Shown here in pieces: positions 9,990-17,829 of a DNA stretch of 64,000 nucleotides (its first letter is position 1; every line of letters starts with the position of its first letter). The stretch spans positions 1 to 64,000 of the forward strand of contig JAIEMP010000006.1 in the NCBI GenBank assembly GCA_019752045.1, in the 5' to 3' direction. Both the position numbers and the translations under genes were made by a program. This DNA is from Chitinophagaceae bacterium (GTDB lineage: Bacteria > Bacteroidota > Bacteroidia > Chitinophagales > Chitinophagaceae). The notes beneath the pieces are model-generated. The model was not told where the DNA came from. It saw only the letters and a program-made list of their open reading frames with translations, and made no database searches.

Positions 9990-10131
9990 ATAGGTATGCC
10001 ATACCTATGAAAGGGTTTTCGAATGGTTACAAACCGTTTGAGGGTTGGCATATCTGACTTACGTTATAGGTATGCCATACCTGTAGCAGAGTTTTTGAAT
10101 GGTTACAAACTGTTTGAGGTATGGCATACCC
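9990..10131. repeat. Cluster of RAYT-type palindromes in tandem (BIME-like)
   Basis: A short palindrome ATAGGTATG-C-CATACCTAT lies at 9990-10008. Two direct units follow the same plan: AGGTATGCCATACCT, about 15-20 bases, GAATGGTTACAAAC, then a GTTTGAGG/GGCATA half (about 9991-10053 and 10067-10131). The outer arms match REP copy 1, but the inner segment is replaced by the GAATGGTTACAAAC spacer. Together with the RAYT 3'-side copy, these bracket the transposase gene. They fill most of the 294-base gap 9946-10239. Confidence 0.82.
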
Positions 10132-10239
10132 CATCATTTATAAAATATTTAATAAATCGTACTTGTAAATATGGTATACTCTGTATTACATTCATGTTCA
10201 AATTCCCACTTCTTCAAATCTCTTTCAACTTTCAAGTTT

Positions 10240-13200
10240 ATGCGTAGCCAACTACAGTTGCTGTTGCTCACAGTAGCGGTCAGCCTTTTTGTATCCTGTA
10301 ACAGGAATGCTGTTGAACTAAACGACACAAATGCCAAAGGCGAAGTACCTGCTCTTGGTAATCTTGTCTTCCGGTTCTCCAAACAACTGATGCCCGATTC
10401 TTTACTCAACCGCTGGGATTCGGTGCCCTACATTGAGTTTGAACCAAAGATCGCCGGCAGGTTTCGTTGGGAGCATGGCGATGAACTCATCTTTTCGCCT
10501 TCTGCTTCGTTAGCACCGGCAACAACTTACAAAGCATCTGTTGGTAAAGAAGTGCTTGCGTTCAGCAAGTATAATAAAGTAACCGTGAAGGATGAGCTGG
10601 AGTTTTATACAGCCGATCTGAAATTGGAGAACTCAAATATCACCTGGGTATCGCAGGATGATGCAACAAACAAAGCCGTGCCACAGGTTGATCTGTATTT
10701 CAACTATATGGTTAGTCCGGCTGTATTAAAAGAGAAGCTGGAAGTAACAGTTGATGGTGAGAAAAAAGACTACACTGTTCAAACCATTGCCAACGATAAA
10801 AAAGTTTCTATCCGCATCTTACAGATAAAAGCAGAAGATAAAGATTATAATACAGTCGTGTCGATTGGTAAAGGAATTGTGCCTGATGGCGGCAAAAATG
10901 CAACAAAAGAAATCATTGAAGAAAAACTCACCGTTCCATCACCTTACAATCTCACCATCAATCAAATTGAATCAAGACATGATGGACTATCTGCAACCAT
11001 TAAAGTGTTTACATCGCAACAGGTGGTAGCAGAAGGATTGGCTTCGTTTATTAAGTTTAACCCTGTCACCAAATTTGGAGTAGAAGTAGAAGATGATGGA
11101 ATACTCATCACCGGTGATGCATTCAACCTGCAGAACAGCTATGAACTTTTGCTGGCAAAGGGTTTGCGTGGAAAACTTGGTGGAACTTTAAAAGAAAATT
11201 ACAGCAGCAATATTGCCTTTGGCGAGTTGGAACCCGGTATCAGCTTTGGCAACAGTAAAGCAGTATATCTCTCATCTGGCGGACAAAAGAATATTGAAGT
11301 AAAGATCACCAATATGCCGAAAGTAAAAGTGGTGATCTCAAAAATTTATGAAAACAATTTACTCGCAGCACATCGTTACGGTTATTATCCAAATGATGAC
11401 GATCAGGATGAATACTATTACAATGAAGAAGCTGGTGATGCCACATTGGGTGATGTGATCTATGAAAAAGAAATTGATACACGATCTCTGCCAAAGATGG
11501 GCGGCAGCCGATTGTTTAATTTCAATCTCGCCGACCAGGTAAAAGATTTTAATGGCATTTATCATATCATGATCCGATCAACAGAAGATTACTGGATCAA
11601 AGACAGCCGTTTTATTTCACTCAGCGATATTGGGTTAATTGCAAAAGAAGGAAAAGAAAAAATGCTGGTGTTTGCCAACTCCATTAAAACAGCTTCTTCT
11701 TTAAGTGGCGTGAATGTAACAGTGTATGGTGCCAACAACCAGGTGCTGGGTATGGGTTCTACTAACAGTGATGGTGTAGCCGAAGTAGCGTACGCAAGAA
11801 AAGAATTCAGCGGATTTAAACCCGCCATGGTCATTGCAAAAACAGCAGATGATTTTAATTACCTGCCTTTTCATTCAACAATAGTGAATATGAGTCGTTT
11901 TGAGGTAGGTGGCAAATCGTATAGTACAAGTGGAATGGATGCATTTATTTATGCAGAGCGTGATATATATCGTCCCGGTGAAAAGATCAATGCCAATGTG
12001 TTGTTACGTACAAGCGAATGGAAATCTCCCGGCGAACTTCCTGTGAAGTTTAAGTTTGTAATGCCCAACGGAAAAGAGTTAAAGAGTTTCCGCAAGATGC
12101 TGAATGAGCAAGGCTCTGCCGAAGTTTCTGTTGATCTGCCACAAAGCGCCATCACCGGCAGTTATCAACTGGAATTGTATTCAGGCAATGATGTGTTGAT
12201 GAGTACAAAAACATTCAGCGTGGAAGAATTTGTTCCCGACCGAATTAAAGTAACGGCACAGTTAGGCAAACCATTTCTACTAACCGGCGATTCAACAACA
12301 TTGCGCATCAATGCAGTGAATTTTTTTGGACCTCCTGCAGCCAATCGTAATTATGAAGCAGAGATACAGTTCAAACAAACTTATTTTTCTCCTGCTAAAT
12401 ACGATCGTTATACATTTTCACTCAGCAACCAGCAAACCTTTTTTGATAAAGTAGTAAGAGATGGTAAAACCGATGCAGATGGAAATGCAACAGAAGGAGT
12501 GGGTGTGCCTGCTATGTATAAAAACATGGGCTTGCTCACCGCCAATATTTATACAACTGTGTTTGATGAAACGGGAAGACCGGTAAGTAAACTCACCACA
12601 GCCGATGTATTTACTCAAACTGTTTTTTATGGATTGGGATCTGATGGGTATTATTATTATCCCCTCAATCAAAGCATCCGGTTTCCGCTCGTAGCATTGA
12701 ACAAAGATGAAAAGTTGGTGACGGCACAGGCAAAAGTGCAGGTGATCAAACATGAATACAGAACTGTGTTGAGTAAGAGTGGCGATTATTTCCGCTACGA
12801 TTCACAGAAAGAAGACATTGTAGTAAAAGAGGATGTGGTAACGGTGAGCGGTGAAAGTTCAAAATACAATTTCATACCACGAAAACCCGGCGATTATGAA
12901 ATCCGCATTTATGCAGCAGGCGCTGAAACCTATGTGAGCCGAAGCTTTTACAGTTATGGATCATGGGGTGGCGATAACAGTTCGTTTGAAGTGAATACCG
13001 AAGGACAGATTGATATTGAACTCGACAAGAAAGAATATGCAACAGGTGAAAAAGCAAAGATCTTATTCAAAACGCCTTTCAGCGGGCGTATGCTCATAAC
13101 ATTGGAAACAGATAAAGTGATCTCTTATGAATACATCCATGTAGAGAAACGTTCTGCTTCAATGGATCTGGCATTGAGTGATGCACATTTGCCGAATGTA

Positions 13201-15621
13201 TATGTAACAGCAACATTAATTAAGCCACATAGCATGGGCGATATTCCATTAACAGTAGCACATGGATTTCAGTCGCTGAAAGTAGATGCAGCAAACAGGA
13301 AGATGGATGTGCAGATCACATCTGCTAAAACAACAAGAAGCCGCACACATCAGAAAGTAAGAATCAAAGCAGCGCCCAACAGTTATATTACATTGGCAGC
13401 AGTTGATAATGGTGTGTTACAAGTAAGCAATATGAAAACACCTGATCCTTATGCATATTTTTATCAACGAAAAGCTTTAGCTGTTAACGCATTTGATCTG
13501 TATCCGTTGTTGTTTCCTGAACTGCGTGCAAGACTCAGCAGTACAGGAGGCGATGGAAGTGAAATGAACAAACGCAACAATCCCATCCCCAACAAACGCA
13601 TCAAGATTGTGAGTTACTGGAGTGGTGTGCAAAAAACAAACGGAAGCGGTGAAGCAAATTTTGAATTTGATGTACCACAGTTCAGCGGAGAGATCCGTTT
13701 AATGGCCGTTGCATATAAAGATGAAAAGTTTGGAGCAGGTGAAACCAATATGACAGTTGCAGATCCGGTTGTGATCAGTACGGGCTTGCCAAGATTCTTA
13801 AGCCCGGGTGATACCATTACGGTGCCGGTTACACTCAGCAATACTACAAAGAATGCAACCACTGCTAAAGTGCATTTGAAAGTGAGCGGACCATTACAGG
13901 TAGTTGGTGCTGCTGATCAGCAAACCAATTTAACAGCCAATGCAGAAAGCAGGGCCATCTTTAAAATAGTGGCGCAGCAACGCATTGATTCAGGAACCAT
14001 CCGTGTGGAAGTAAGTGCATTAGGCGAAAAGTTTTTTGAAGAAACACAGATCACTGTTCGTCCGCCTTCTACATTACAAAAAGAAAGTGGCAGTGGAAGT
14101 ATAGCAGCAGGTTCATCGCAAACAATCAGTATTCCGCTTAACCGGTTTATGCAGGGCAGCACGGATTATAAACTCATTGTGAGTAAATCACCTGCATTAG
14201 AGTTGGGAGATCAGTTGAATTATTTAGTGCAGTATCCTTATGGTTGTACAGAGCAAACCGTATCATCTGCATTTCCACAATTATACTTCAGCGACCTGGC
14301 CGATGCGATGAAGAAAAATAAAGCATCTTCTGTCACATCTGTTGCAAACATCAATGAAGCTATTCGTAAAATTAAAATGCGGCAATTGTATAATGGTTCG
14401 GTTACCATGTGGGATGGAGAAGGAACAGCCAATTGGTGGGCAACCATCTATGCAGCACATTTTTTAATGGAGGCACGCAAAGCCGGTTATGATGTAGACA
14501 ACAGTTTGGTTGAAACCATGTTGGGTTATCTCATCACCCGTTTAAAAACAAAAGAAACCATTGATTATTATTACAACCGCACACTCAATAAAAAGATCGC
14601 ACCAAAAGAAGTGGCATATAGTTTATATGTTTTGGCGCTGGCCAATCGTTCACAACCAAGTGTGATGAATTATTACAAAGCCAATCAGCAAATGCTGGCA
14701 CTCGACAGCCGTTACCTGCTGGCAGCAGCTTATGCATTGAGTGGCGATAAAAAATCTTTCACCTCCATGTTGCCATCCAGTTTCAGTGGCGAAGTAAGTG
14801 TAGCGCAAACCGGGGGAAGTTTTTACAGTGATGTGCGTGACGAAGCCATTGCGTTGAATGTATTGATCGATGCTGATCCCGGCAATGCACAAATTCCAAT
14901 CATGGCAAAACATGTAGCTGCTTATTTAAAACAACGGCAATGGTTGAGTACACAGGAACGGTCATTTGGTTTTCTTGCATTGGGTAAACTGGCACGTACT
15001 GCTGCAAAGAGTAATATCACTGCTGAAGTAAAAGTCAACAATAAAGTTGTTGGCAAACTCAACGGCACCGATCTAAAGCTGGGTGCAAAAGAATTAGGCG
15101 GCAGTAACATTGAAGTAGCAACCAAGGGCAGCGGACGCTTGTATTATTATTGGGTGGCCGAAGGTGTAAGTACAACGGGTGCATACAAAGAAGAAGACAG
15201 TTATATCAAAGTGCGCCGGCAATTCTACAATCGTTTTGGAAACATGATTACAGGAAACAGTTTTCAGCAAAATGATTTGGTGATTGTAAAAGTGACGATT
15301 GAAAAAAGTTTTGCAACAACGGTTGAGAATATTGTGATCACCGATATACTGCCTGCAGGTTTTGAAATTGAAAATCCACGCACCAAAGAAATACCCGGTA
15401 TGGATTGGATCAAAGATGGGTTTAGTCCAACTGCATTGGATGTACGTGACGACCGGATTCATTTGTTTGTTGATCTTAACACTGGGCGGCAGAGTTATTA
15501 TTATGCAGTAAGGGCCGTATCACCTGGTATCTATCGAATGGGACCCGTGAGTGCCGATGCCATGTACAATGGTGAATACCATTCGTATCATGGGGCAGGA
15601 GTGATAGAAGTAAAACAGTAA
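10240..15621 (+). CDS. Bacterial alpha-2-macroglobulin lipoprotein
   Basis: A very large (1793-residue) periplasmic protease-trapping protein. The start at MRSQLQLLLL is chosen because it gives a clean signal with lipobox LFVSC (Cys19); the longer frame from 10171 adds an unlikely 23-residue leader that starts near the REP cluster. An N-terminal Ig-like/MG1 region leads into MG domains, with the bacterial alpha-2-macroglobulin signature YIYAERDIYRPGE-like (AFIYAERDIYRPGEKINA) near one third. The thioester motif GCTEQ has Cys1336 and Gln1339. The alpha-hairpin TED domain (NWWATIYAAHFLMEARKAGY) and receptor-binding-like C-terminus follow. It is thought to trap host or rival proteases and to work with PBP1C in repairing peptidoglycan. 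It is divergent from pbpC. Confidence 0.94.
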   Translation: MRSQLQLLLLTVAVSLFVSCNRNAVELNDTNAKGEVPALGNLVFRFSKQLMPDSLLNRWDSVPYIEFEPKIAGRFRWEHGDELIFSPSASLAPATTYKASVGKEVLAFSKYNKVTVKDELEFYTADLKLENSNITWVSQDDATNKAVPQVDLYFNYMVSPAVLKEKLEVTVDGEKKDYTVQTIANDKKVSIRILQIKAEDKDYNTVVSIGKGIVPDGGKNATKEIIEEKLTVPSPYNLTINQIESRHDGLSATIKVFTSQQVVAEGLASFIKFNPVTKFGVEVEDDGILITGDAFNLQNSYELLLAKGLRGKLGGTLKENYSSNIAFGELEPGISFGNSKAVYLSSGGQKNIEVKITNMPKVKVVISKIYENNLLAAHRYGYYPNDDDQDEYYYNEEAGDATLGDVIYEKEIDTRSLPKMGGSRLFNFNLADQVKDFNGIYHIMIRSTEDYWIKDSRFISLSDIGLIAKEGKEKMLVFANSIKTASSLSGVNVTVYGANNQVLGMGSTNSDGVAEVAYARKEFSGFKPAMVIAKTADDFNYLPFHSTIVNMSRFEVGGKSYSTSGMDAFIYAERDIYRPGEKINANVLLRTSEWKSPGELPVKFKFVMPNGKELKSFRKMLNEQGSAEVSVDLPQSAITGSYQLELYSGNDVLMSTKTFSVEEFVPDRIKVTAQLGKPFLLTGDSTTLRINAVNFFGPPAANRNYEAEIQFKQTYFSPAKYDRYTFSLSNQQTFFDKVVRDGKTDADGNATEGVGVPAMYKNMGLLTANIYTTVFDETGRPVSKLTTADVFTQTVFYGLGSDGYYYYPLNQSIRFPLVALNKDEKLVTAQAKVQVIKHEYRTVLSKSGDYFRYDSQKEDIVVKEDVVTVSGESSKYNFIPRKPGDYEIRIYAAGAETYVSRSFYSYGSWGGDNSSFEVNTEGQIDIELDKKEYATGEKAKILFKTPFSGRMLITLETDKVISYEYIHVEKRSASMDLALSDAHLPNVYVTATLIKPHSMGDIPLTVAHGFQSLKVDAANRKMDVQITSAKTTRSRTHQKVRIKAAPNSYITLAAVDNGVLQVSNMKTPDPYAYFYQRKALAVNAFDLYPLLFPELRARLSSTGGDGSEMNKRNNPIPNKRIKIVSYWSGVQKTNGSGEANFEFDVPQFSGEIRLMAVAYKDEKFGAGETNMTVADPVVISTGLPRFLSPGDTITVPVTLSNTTKNATTAKVHLKVSGPLQVVGAADQQTNLTANAESRAIFKIVAQQRIDSGTIRVEVSALGEKFFEETQITVRPPSTLQKESGSGSIAAGSSQTISIPLNRFMQGSTDYKLIVSKSPALELGDQLNYLVQYPYGCTEQTVSSAFPQLYFSDLADAMKKNKASSVTSVANINEAIRKIKMRQLYNGSVTMWDGEGTANWWATIYAAHFLMEARKAGYDVDNSLVETMLGYLITRLKTKETIDYYYNRTLNKKIAPKEVAYSLYVLALANRSQPSVMNYYKANQQMLALDSRYLLAAAYALSGDKKSFTSMLPSSFSGEVSVAQTGGSFYSDVRDEAIALNVLIDADPGNAQIPIMAKHVAAYLKQRQWLSTQERSFGFLALGKLARTAAKSNITAEVKVNNKVVGKLNGTDLKLGAKELGGSNIEVATKGSGRLYYYWVAEGVSTTGAYKEEDSYIKVRRQFYNRFGNMITGNSFQQNDLVIVKVTIEKSFATTVENIVITDILPAGFEIENPRTKEIPGMDWIKDGFSPTALDVRDDRIHLFVDLNTGRQSYYYAVRAVSPGIYRMGPVSADAMYNGEYHSYHGAGVIEVKQ

Positions 15622-15625
15622 AACG

Positions 15626-15662
15626 CCGATGACTGTTCGCCTGCAGGGCGACTGTTCATCGG
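15626..15662. repeat. Hairpin repeat with 5x5 internal loop, copy 1
   Basis: Outer stem CCGATGA (15626-15632)/TCATCGG (15656-15662), internal loop CTGTT/ACTGT, inner stem CGCC/GGCG, loop TGCAG. It starts five bases after the alpha-2-macroglobulin stop. There is no U-tract, so it is not a standard terminator. Two more copies of the same architecture lie at 16019 and 16067. Confidence 0.75.
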
Positions 15663-15702
15663 ATTCAACAGGTAAAACATATTTTGTTTTAAATTTGAAT
15701 GA

Positions 15703-15919
15703 ATGAGAAAGTATTTAGTGGTATACGAAAAAACAAAAACAGGATACTCTGCTTATGTTCCTGATTTAAACGGAGTTGTTGCAACAGGCAAGACCCGGGC
15801 AATTGTTGGGAAAAATATTTACGAAGCAGTTCAGTTTCATATCGAGGGAATGAAACTGAAAAAAAATGCGTATACCAAAAGCGATTGCAGAAAGTGAAGT
15901 ATTTGTTTTTGCAGTGTAA
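15703..15919 (+). pseudogene. Orphan HicB-family antitoxin, frameshifted in an A8 tract
   Basis: Residues 1-55 match the HicB fold (KYLVVYEKTKTGYSAYVPDL, then TGKTRAIVGKNIYEAVQFHIEGM). The annotated-style frame ends early at 15897 with an unrelated tail (NAYTKSDCRK). Removing one A from the A8 run at 15859-15866 restores the usual HicB end: MRIPKAIAESEVFVFAV, stop at 15917-15919, for a family-typical length of about 71 residues. The DLPGC motif is altered to DLNGV. No HicA toxin gene is adjacent, so it was probably already a solitary regulator. A real frameshift, a sequencing error in a homopolymer, or transcriptional slippage could each explain this. Confidence 0.8.
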
Positions 15920-15975
15920 AAATTTATGACTTCCGTCAGACGCCCCCGTCGGACAGGTAATATCAGGCTAATGTT

Positions 15976-16008
15976 AGGAATGCCATACTTCCAAAGTATG
16001 GCATTCCT
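15976..16008. repeat. REP palindrome copy with compensatory change
   Basis: 15-bp perfect stem AGGAATGCCATACTT / AAGTATGGCATTCCT, loop CCA. Compared with the copy at 9316, the fourth base pair is changed on both arms (T to A and A to T), so pairing is kept. It lies between the convergent hicB-like and YjbR-like genes. Confidence 0.93.
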
Positions 16009-16018
16009 GTTTTAAACC

Positions 16019-16053
16019 CGATGACTGATCACCTGAATGGTGACTACTCATCG
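16019..16053. repeat. Hairpin repeat with 5x5 internal loop, copy 2
   Basis: Outer stem CGATGA (16019-16024)/TCATCG (16048-16053), internal loop CTGAT/ACTAC, inner stem CACC/GGTG, loop TGAAT. The inner pair G-C of copy 1 is replaced by A-T. Confidence 0.72.
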
Positions 16054-16066
16054 ATATAACATATAT

Positions 16067-16099
16067 GTTGTTCAGTCACCCTGCGGGTGAGCAGACAAC
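16067..16099. repeat. Hairpin repeat with 5x5 internal loop, copy 3 (inverted)
   Basis: Outer stem GTTGT (16067-16071)/ACAAC (16095-16099), internal loop TCAGT/AGCAG, inner stem CACC/GGTG, loop CTGCG. Read on the minus strand, the internal loop becomes CTGCT/ACTGA, matching the CTGnT/ACTnn pattern of the other copies. A partial further copy (GGATGAACAG) follows up to the YjbR-like stop codon. Confidence 0.65.
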
Positions 16100-16127
16100 A
16101 AACCGTAATCGGATGAACAGACAACAG

Positions 16128-16448
16128 CTACTTCTTTTTCTTTGCTACCTCATTATAAGCCGTTGTTAACAGGTCTGTGAGCAACGGCTTTTTTATTTTG
16201 GAAAGATCAGCCAATGTCCAGCCCTGCTTGCCCCATTTGTTGGGCACCGGATAAATGATTGCTTTATCAATCAAACAGAACAGATCCTGATCCGTTGCTG
16301 ATAATTTGACGCAAACGATCTTCTTGGTTTCATCTAACGTGGCAAAGATTTTTTTGTTTACCCGGTAAGATGCTTTTTCAAAATGCGGTTCTTCCGTAGC
16401 ATCGGGAAATGATAAAGCCAGTTGTTTGAAAGAGGCGATTGAAATCAT
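16128..16448 (-). CDS. MmcQ/YjbR family protein
   Basis: 106 residues, the usual length of the YjbR fold. Family features are LALSFPDATEEPHFEKASYRVNKKIFATLDE at the N-terminal half, VKLSATDQDLF in the middle and WGKQGWTLADLSKI towards the end, with a lysine-rich tail. The fold resembles DNA-binding domains (CyaY-like), but the cellular role is unknown. The gene is isolated in a repeat-rich stretch, with hairpins just beyond its stop and a mosaic repeat region upstream. Confidence 0.88.
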   Translation of the reverse strand: MISIASFKQLALSFPDATEEPHFEKASYRVNKKIFATLDETKKIVCVKLSATDQDLFCLIDKAIIYPVPNKWGKQGWTLADLSKIKKPLLTDLLTTAYNEVAKKKK

Positions 16449-16526
16449 ACGATAAGATAAACATATTTCTCAATGTCACTATGGGAGTCATTGCCAAAAG
16501 GAAGCACAACAGTAATTCAAGTCAAT

Positions 16527-16687
16527 CAATATGCAACATTTAGGATGATTGTGTTGGCAATGAAGTAATTCAACACAGTAGTACTAATGTTTAATCAAGG
16601 CATTTGACGGGAATTGGCTGTCATAATTCCCGGCTTGACTTTTTGTTTCTCCTGAGCGAAGTCGAAGGATGTGTCAAGAAAAAAGAA
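16527..16687. repeat. Direct repeat copy 1 flanking the hydrolase gene
   Basis: Shares long blocks with 17675-17820: CAATATGCAAC, GATGATTGTG, TTTAATCAAGG, TTGACGGGAATTGGCTGTCA, TAATTCCC and CTTGACTTTTTGTTTC. It contains the hairpin GGGAATT (16609-16615)/AATTCCC (16625-16631). The second hairpin seen in copy 2 is interrupted here by CCTGAGCGAAGTCGAAGGA. Confidence 0.85.
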
Positions 16688-16721
16688 AGAGTAGTTGTGG
16701 GTGAACAACACTAATCTATTT

Positions 16722-16755
16722 CTCAGCCATGCCCCCGACGCAAGACATTGCTGAG
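16722..16755. repeat. CTCAGC(A/C)ATG hairpin repeat, copy A
   Basis: Stem CTCAGCCATG (16722-16731)/CATTGCTGAG (16746-16755) with a single mismatch. It is followed by AAGAGATTTTTT and ends about ten bases before the hydrolase stop codon. The same family appears at 17554-17587. Confidence 0.7.
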
Positions 16756-16765
16756 AAGAGATTTT

Positions 16766-17497
16766 TTACTCCTTAATTATTTTGTTGATTATCTCACTGA
16801 TCTCTTTTGCCCGTGTTAATGTGATCATGTGCGATCCATTAGCAATAATATAATCGGGTGATTTTACATTCTTTACAGGCAATGTGTGATCGTTATTTCC
16901 ATGTATCTGATATATTTTTTTAGAATTGGTTGTTCTGTCCCAATTAACCAGCATATGAATTGTACGTTTCATATAAAGCGGTTTTTTCCCGGCCAGCATT
17001 AATTTAAATGTGTTCTTGTTTTTCTTTCTGTCCGGTTCAACAATTGGCTGCAGCGTTTTTGCTCCTGCTAAAAGAAAACTTCCGGGAAATATTTTGTACA
17101 AAGGATATTTCTTTTGAAACTTATACCTGTAGGGCAGTTCATTTCTGTTTTTTGCGCTTGAAATAAGAATTGTTTTTTCAGGCATCAGCAGCTCAGCTAT
17201 TTCTGTACAAATCATTCCGCCAAGAGATACGCCCAACAATAAAAATGCTTGTGTTGTATCTATCTGTTCTGTGAGTTGTTTCGCAAACATTTTCAAAGAC
17301 ATATTTTTGCCCGGTGTTTCGTATTCTATAATCCTGATCGTAAATGAACTGTCAATTGTAAGGGAATCAAATATCCTTCTGTCTGACCCTTGGCCCGGAA
17401 AACAATAAATTATTTTTTTTGTTTGACAAAAAGATACGCAACAGGAACAAAACAGTCCGATTACCAGAATCAGCTTCTTATGCAATTGAGCGCTCAT
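16766..17497 (-). CDS. Exported alpha/beta hydrolase
   Basis: 243 residues with a hydrophobic, Cys-rich signal region ending about residue 24 (SFCQ). The catalytic set is readable: nucleophile elbow GVSLGGM (Ser91), Asp203 in GNNDHTLP and His223 in NGSHMI. The oxyanion region is YCFPGQGSDRRIF. It fits small alpha/beta-fold esterases or acyl hydrolases; the substrate is unknown. The gene is bracketed by direct repeats at 16527-16687 and 17675-17820 and shares little with its neighbours, so it may be an inserted cassette. Confidence 0.85.
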   Translation of the reverse strand: MSAQLHKKLILVIGLFCSCCVSFCQTKKIIYCFPGQGSDRRIFDSLTIDSSFTIRIIEYETPGKNMSLKMFAKQLTEQIDTTQAFLLLGVSLGGMICTEIAELLMPEKTILISSAKNRNELPYRYKFQKKYPLYKIFPGSFLLAGAKTLQPIVEPDRKKNKNTFKLMLAGKKPLYMKRTIHMLVNWDRTTNSKKIYQIHGNNDHTLPVKNVKSPDYIIANGSHMITLTRAKEISEIINKIIKE

Positions 17498-17553
17498 TGT
17501 GTTGGTAGGTGTTTTGACACTACAAATAGAAATAAAGATACATATACTTATTT

Positions 17554-17587
17554 CTCAGCAATGTTCCTATAGGAGACATTGCTGGAG
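17554..17587. repeat. CTCAGCAATG hairpin repeat, copy B
   Basis: Stem CAGCAATGT (17556-17564)/ACATTGCTG (17576-17584) continues through TCCT/AGGA with a one-base bulge and AT loop. It belongs to the same family as 16722-16755. Confidence 0.75.
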
Positions 17588-17674
17588 AGGCACGAAGCAA
17601 TCTATCCCAACAGTTCCCTCGTATCCTCGGGATGACAACTATGTAGGGCAGAAAAACAACCATCATCAATAATT

Positions 17675-17820
17675 CAATATGCAACACTTAAGATGATTGT
17701 GCAAGCACAACAGTAATTCATTACAGTAGTATTGAAGTTTAATCAAGGCGTTTGACGGGAATTGGCTGTCATAATTCCCAGCTTGACTTTTTGTTTCTTT
17801 TGTATCAAGACAAAAGAAAG
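17675..17820. repeat. Direct repeat copy 2 flanking the hydrolase gene
   Basis: Partner of 16527-16687. It has two hairpins: GGGAATT (17757-17763)/AATTCCC (17773-17779) and TTTCTTTTG (17794-17802)/CAAAAGAAA (17811-17819). This copy lacks the extra motif that interrupts the second hairpin of copy 1. Confidence 0.85.
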
Positions 17821-17829
17821 AGGAATTGT

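Larger units (their letters stand above)
16449..16765. other. 317-base gap made of mosaic repeats
   Basis: No gene is seen. In order, it holds a degenerate CTCAATG/CATTG hairpin near 16470-16496, direct-repeat copy 1 (16527-16687) with hairpin GGGAATT/AATTCCC, a TGAGCGAAGTCGAAGG dispersed motif inserted at 16651-16668, and a CTCAGCCATG hairpin at 16722-16755. Confidence 0.7.
17498..17829. other. 332-base gap made of mosaic repeats
   Basis: No gene is seen. It contains the CAGCAATGT hairpin (17556-17584), a segment GAGGCACGAAGCAATCT plus CCTCGGGATGACAA that resembles widely dispersed bacterial intergenic repeats, and direct-repeat copy 2 (17675-17820), which runs to within ten bases of the ThuA stop codon. 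Confidence 0.7.

Noticed and set aside
15626-15662. Hairpin as terminator of the alpha-2-macroglobulin gene
   Set aside because: It has no T-run after the stem, and the same structure occurs twice more away from gene ends.
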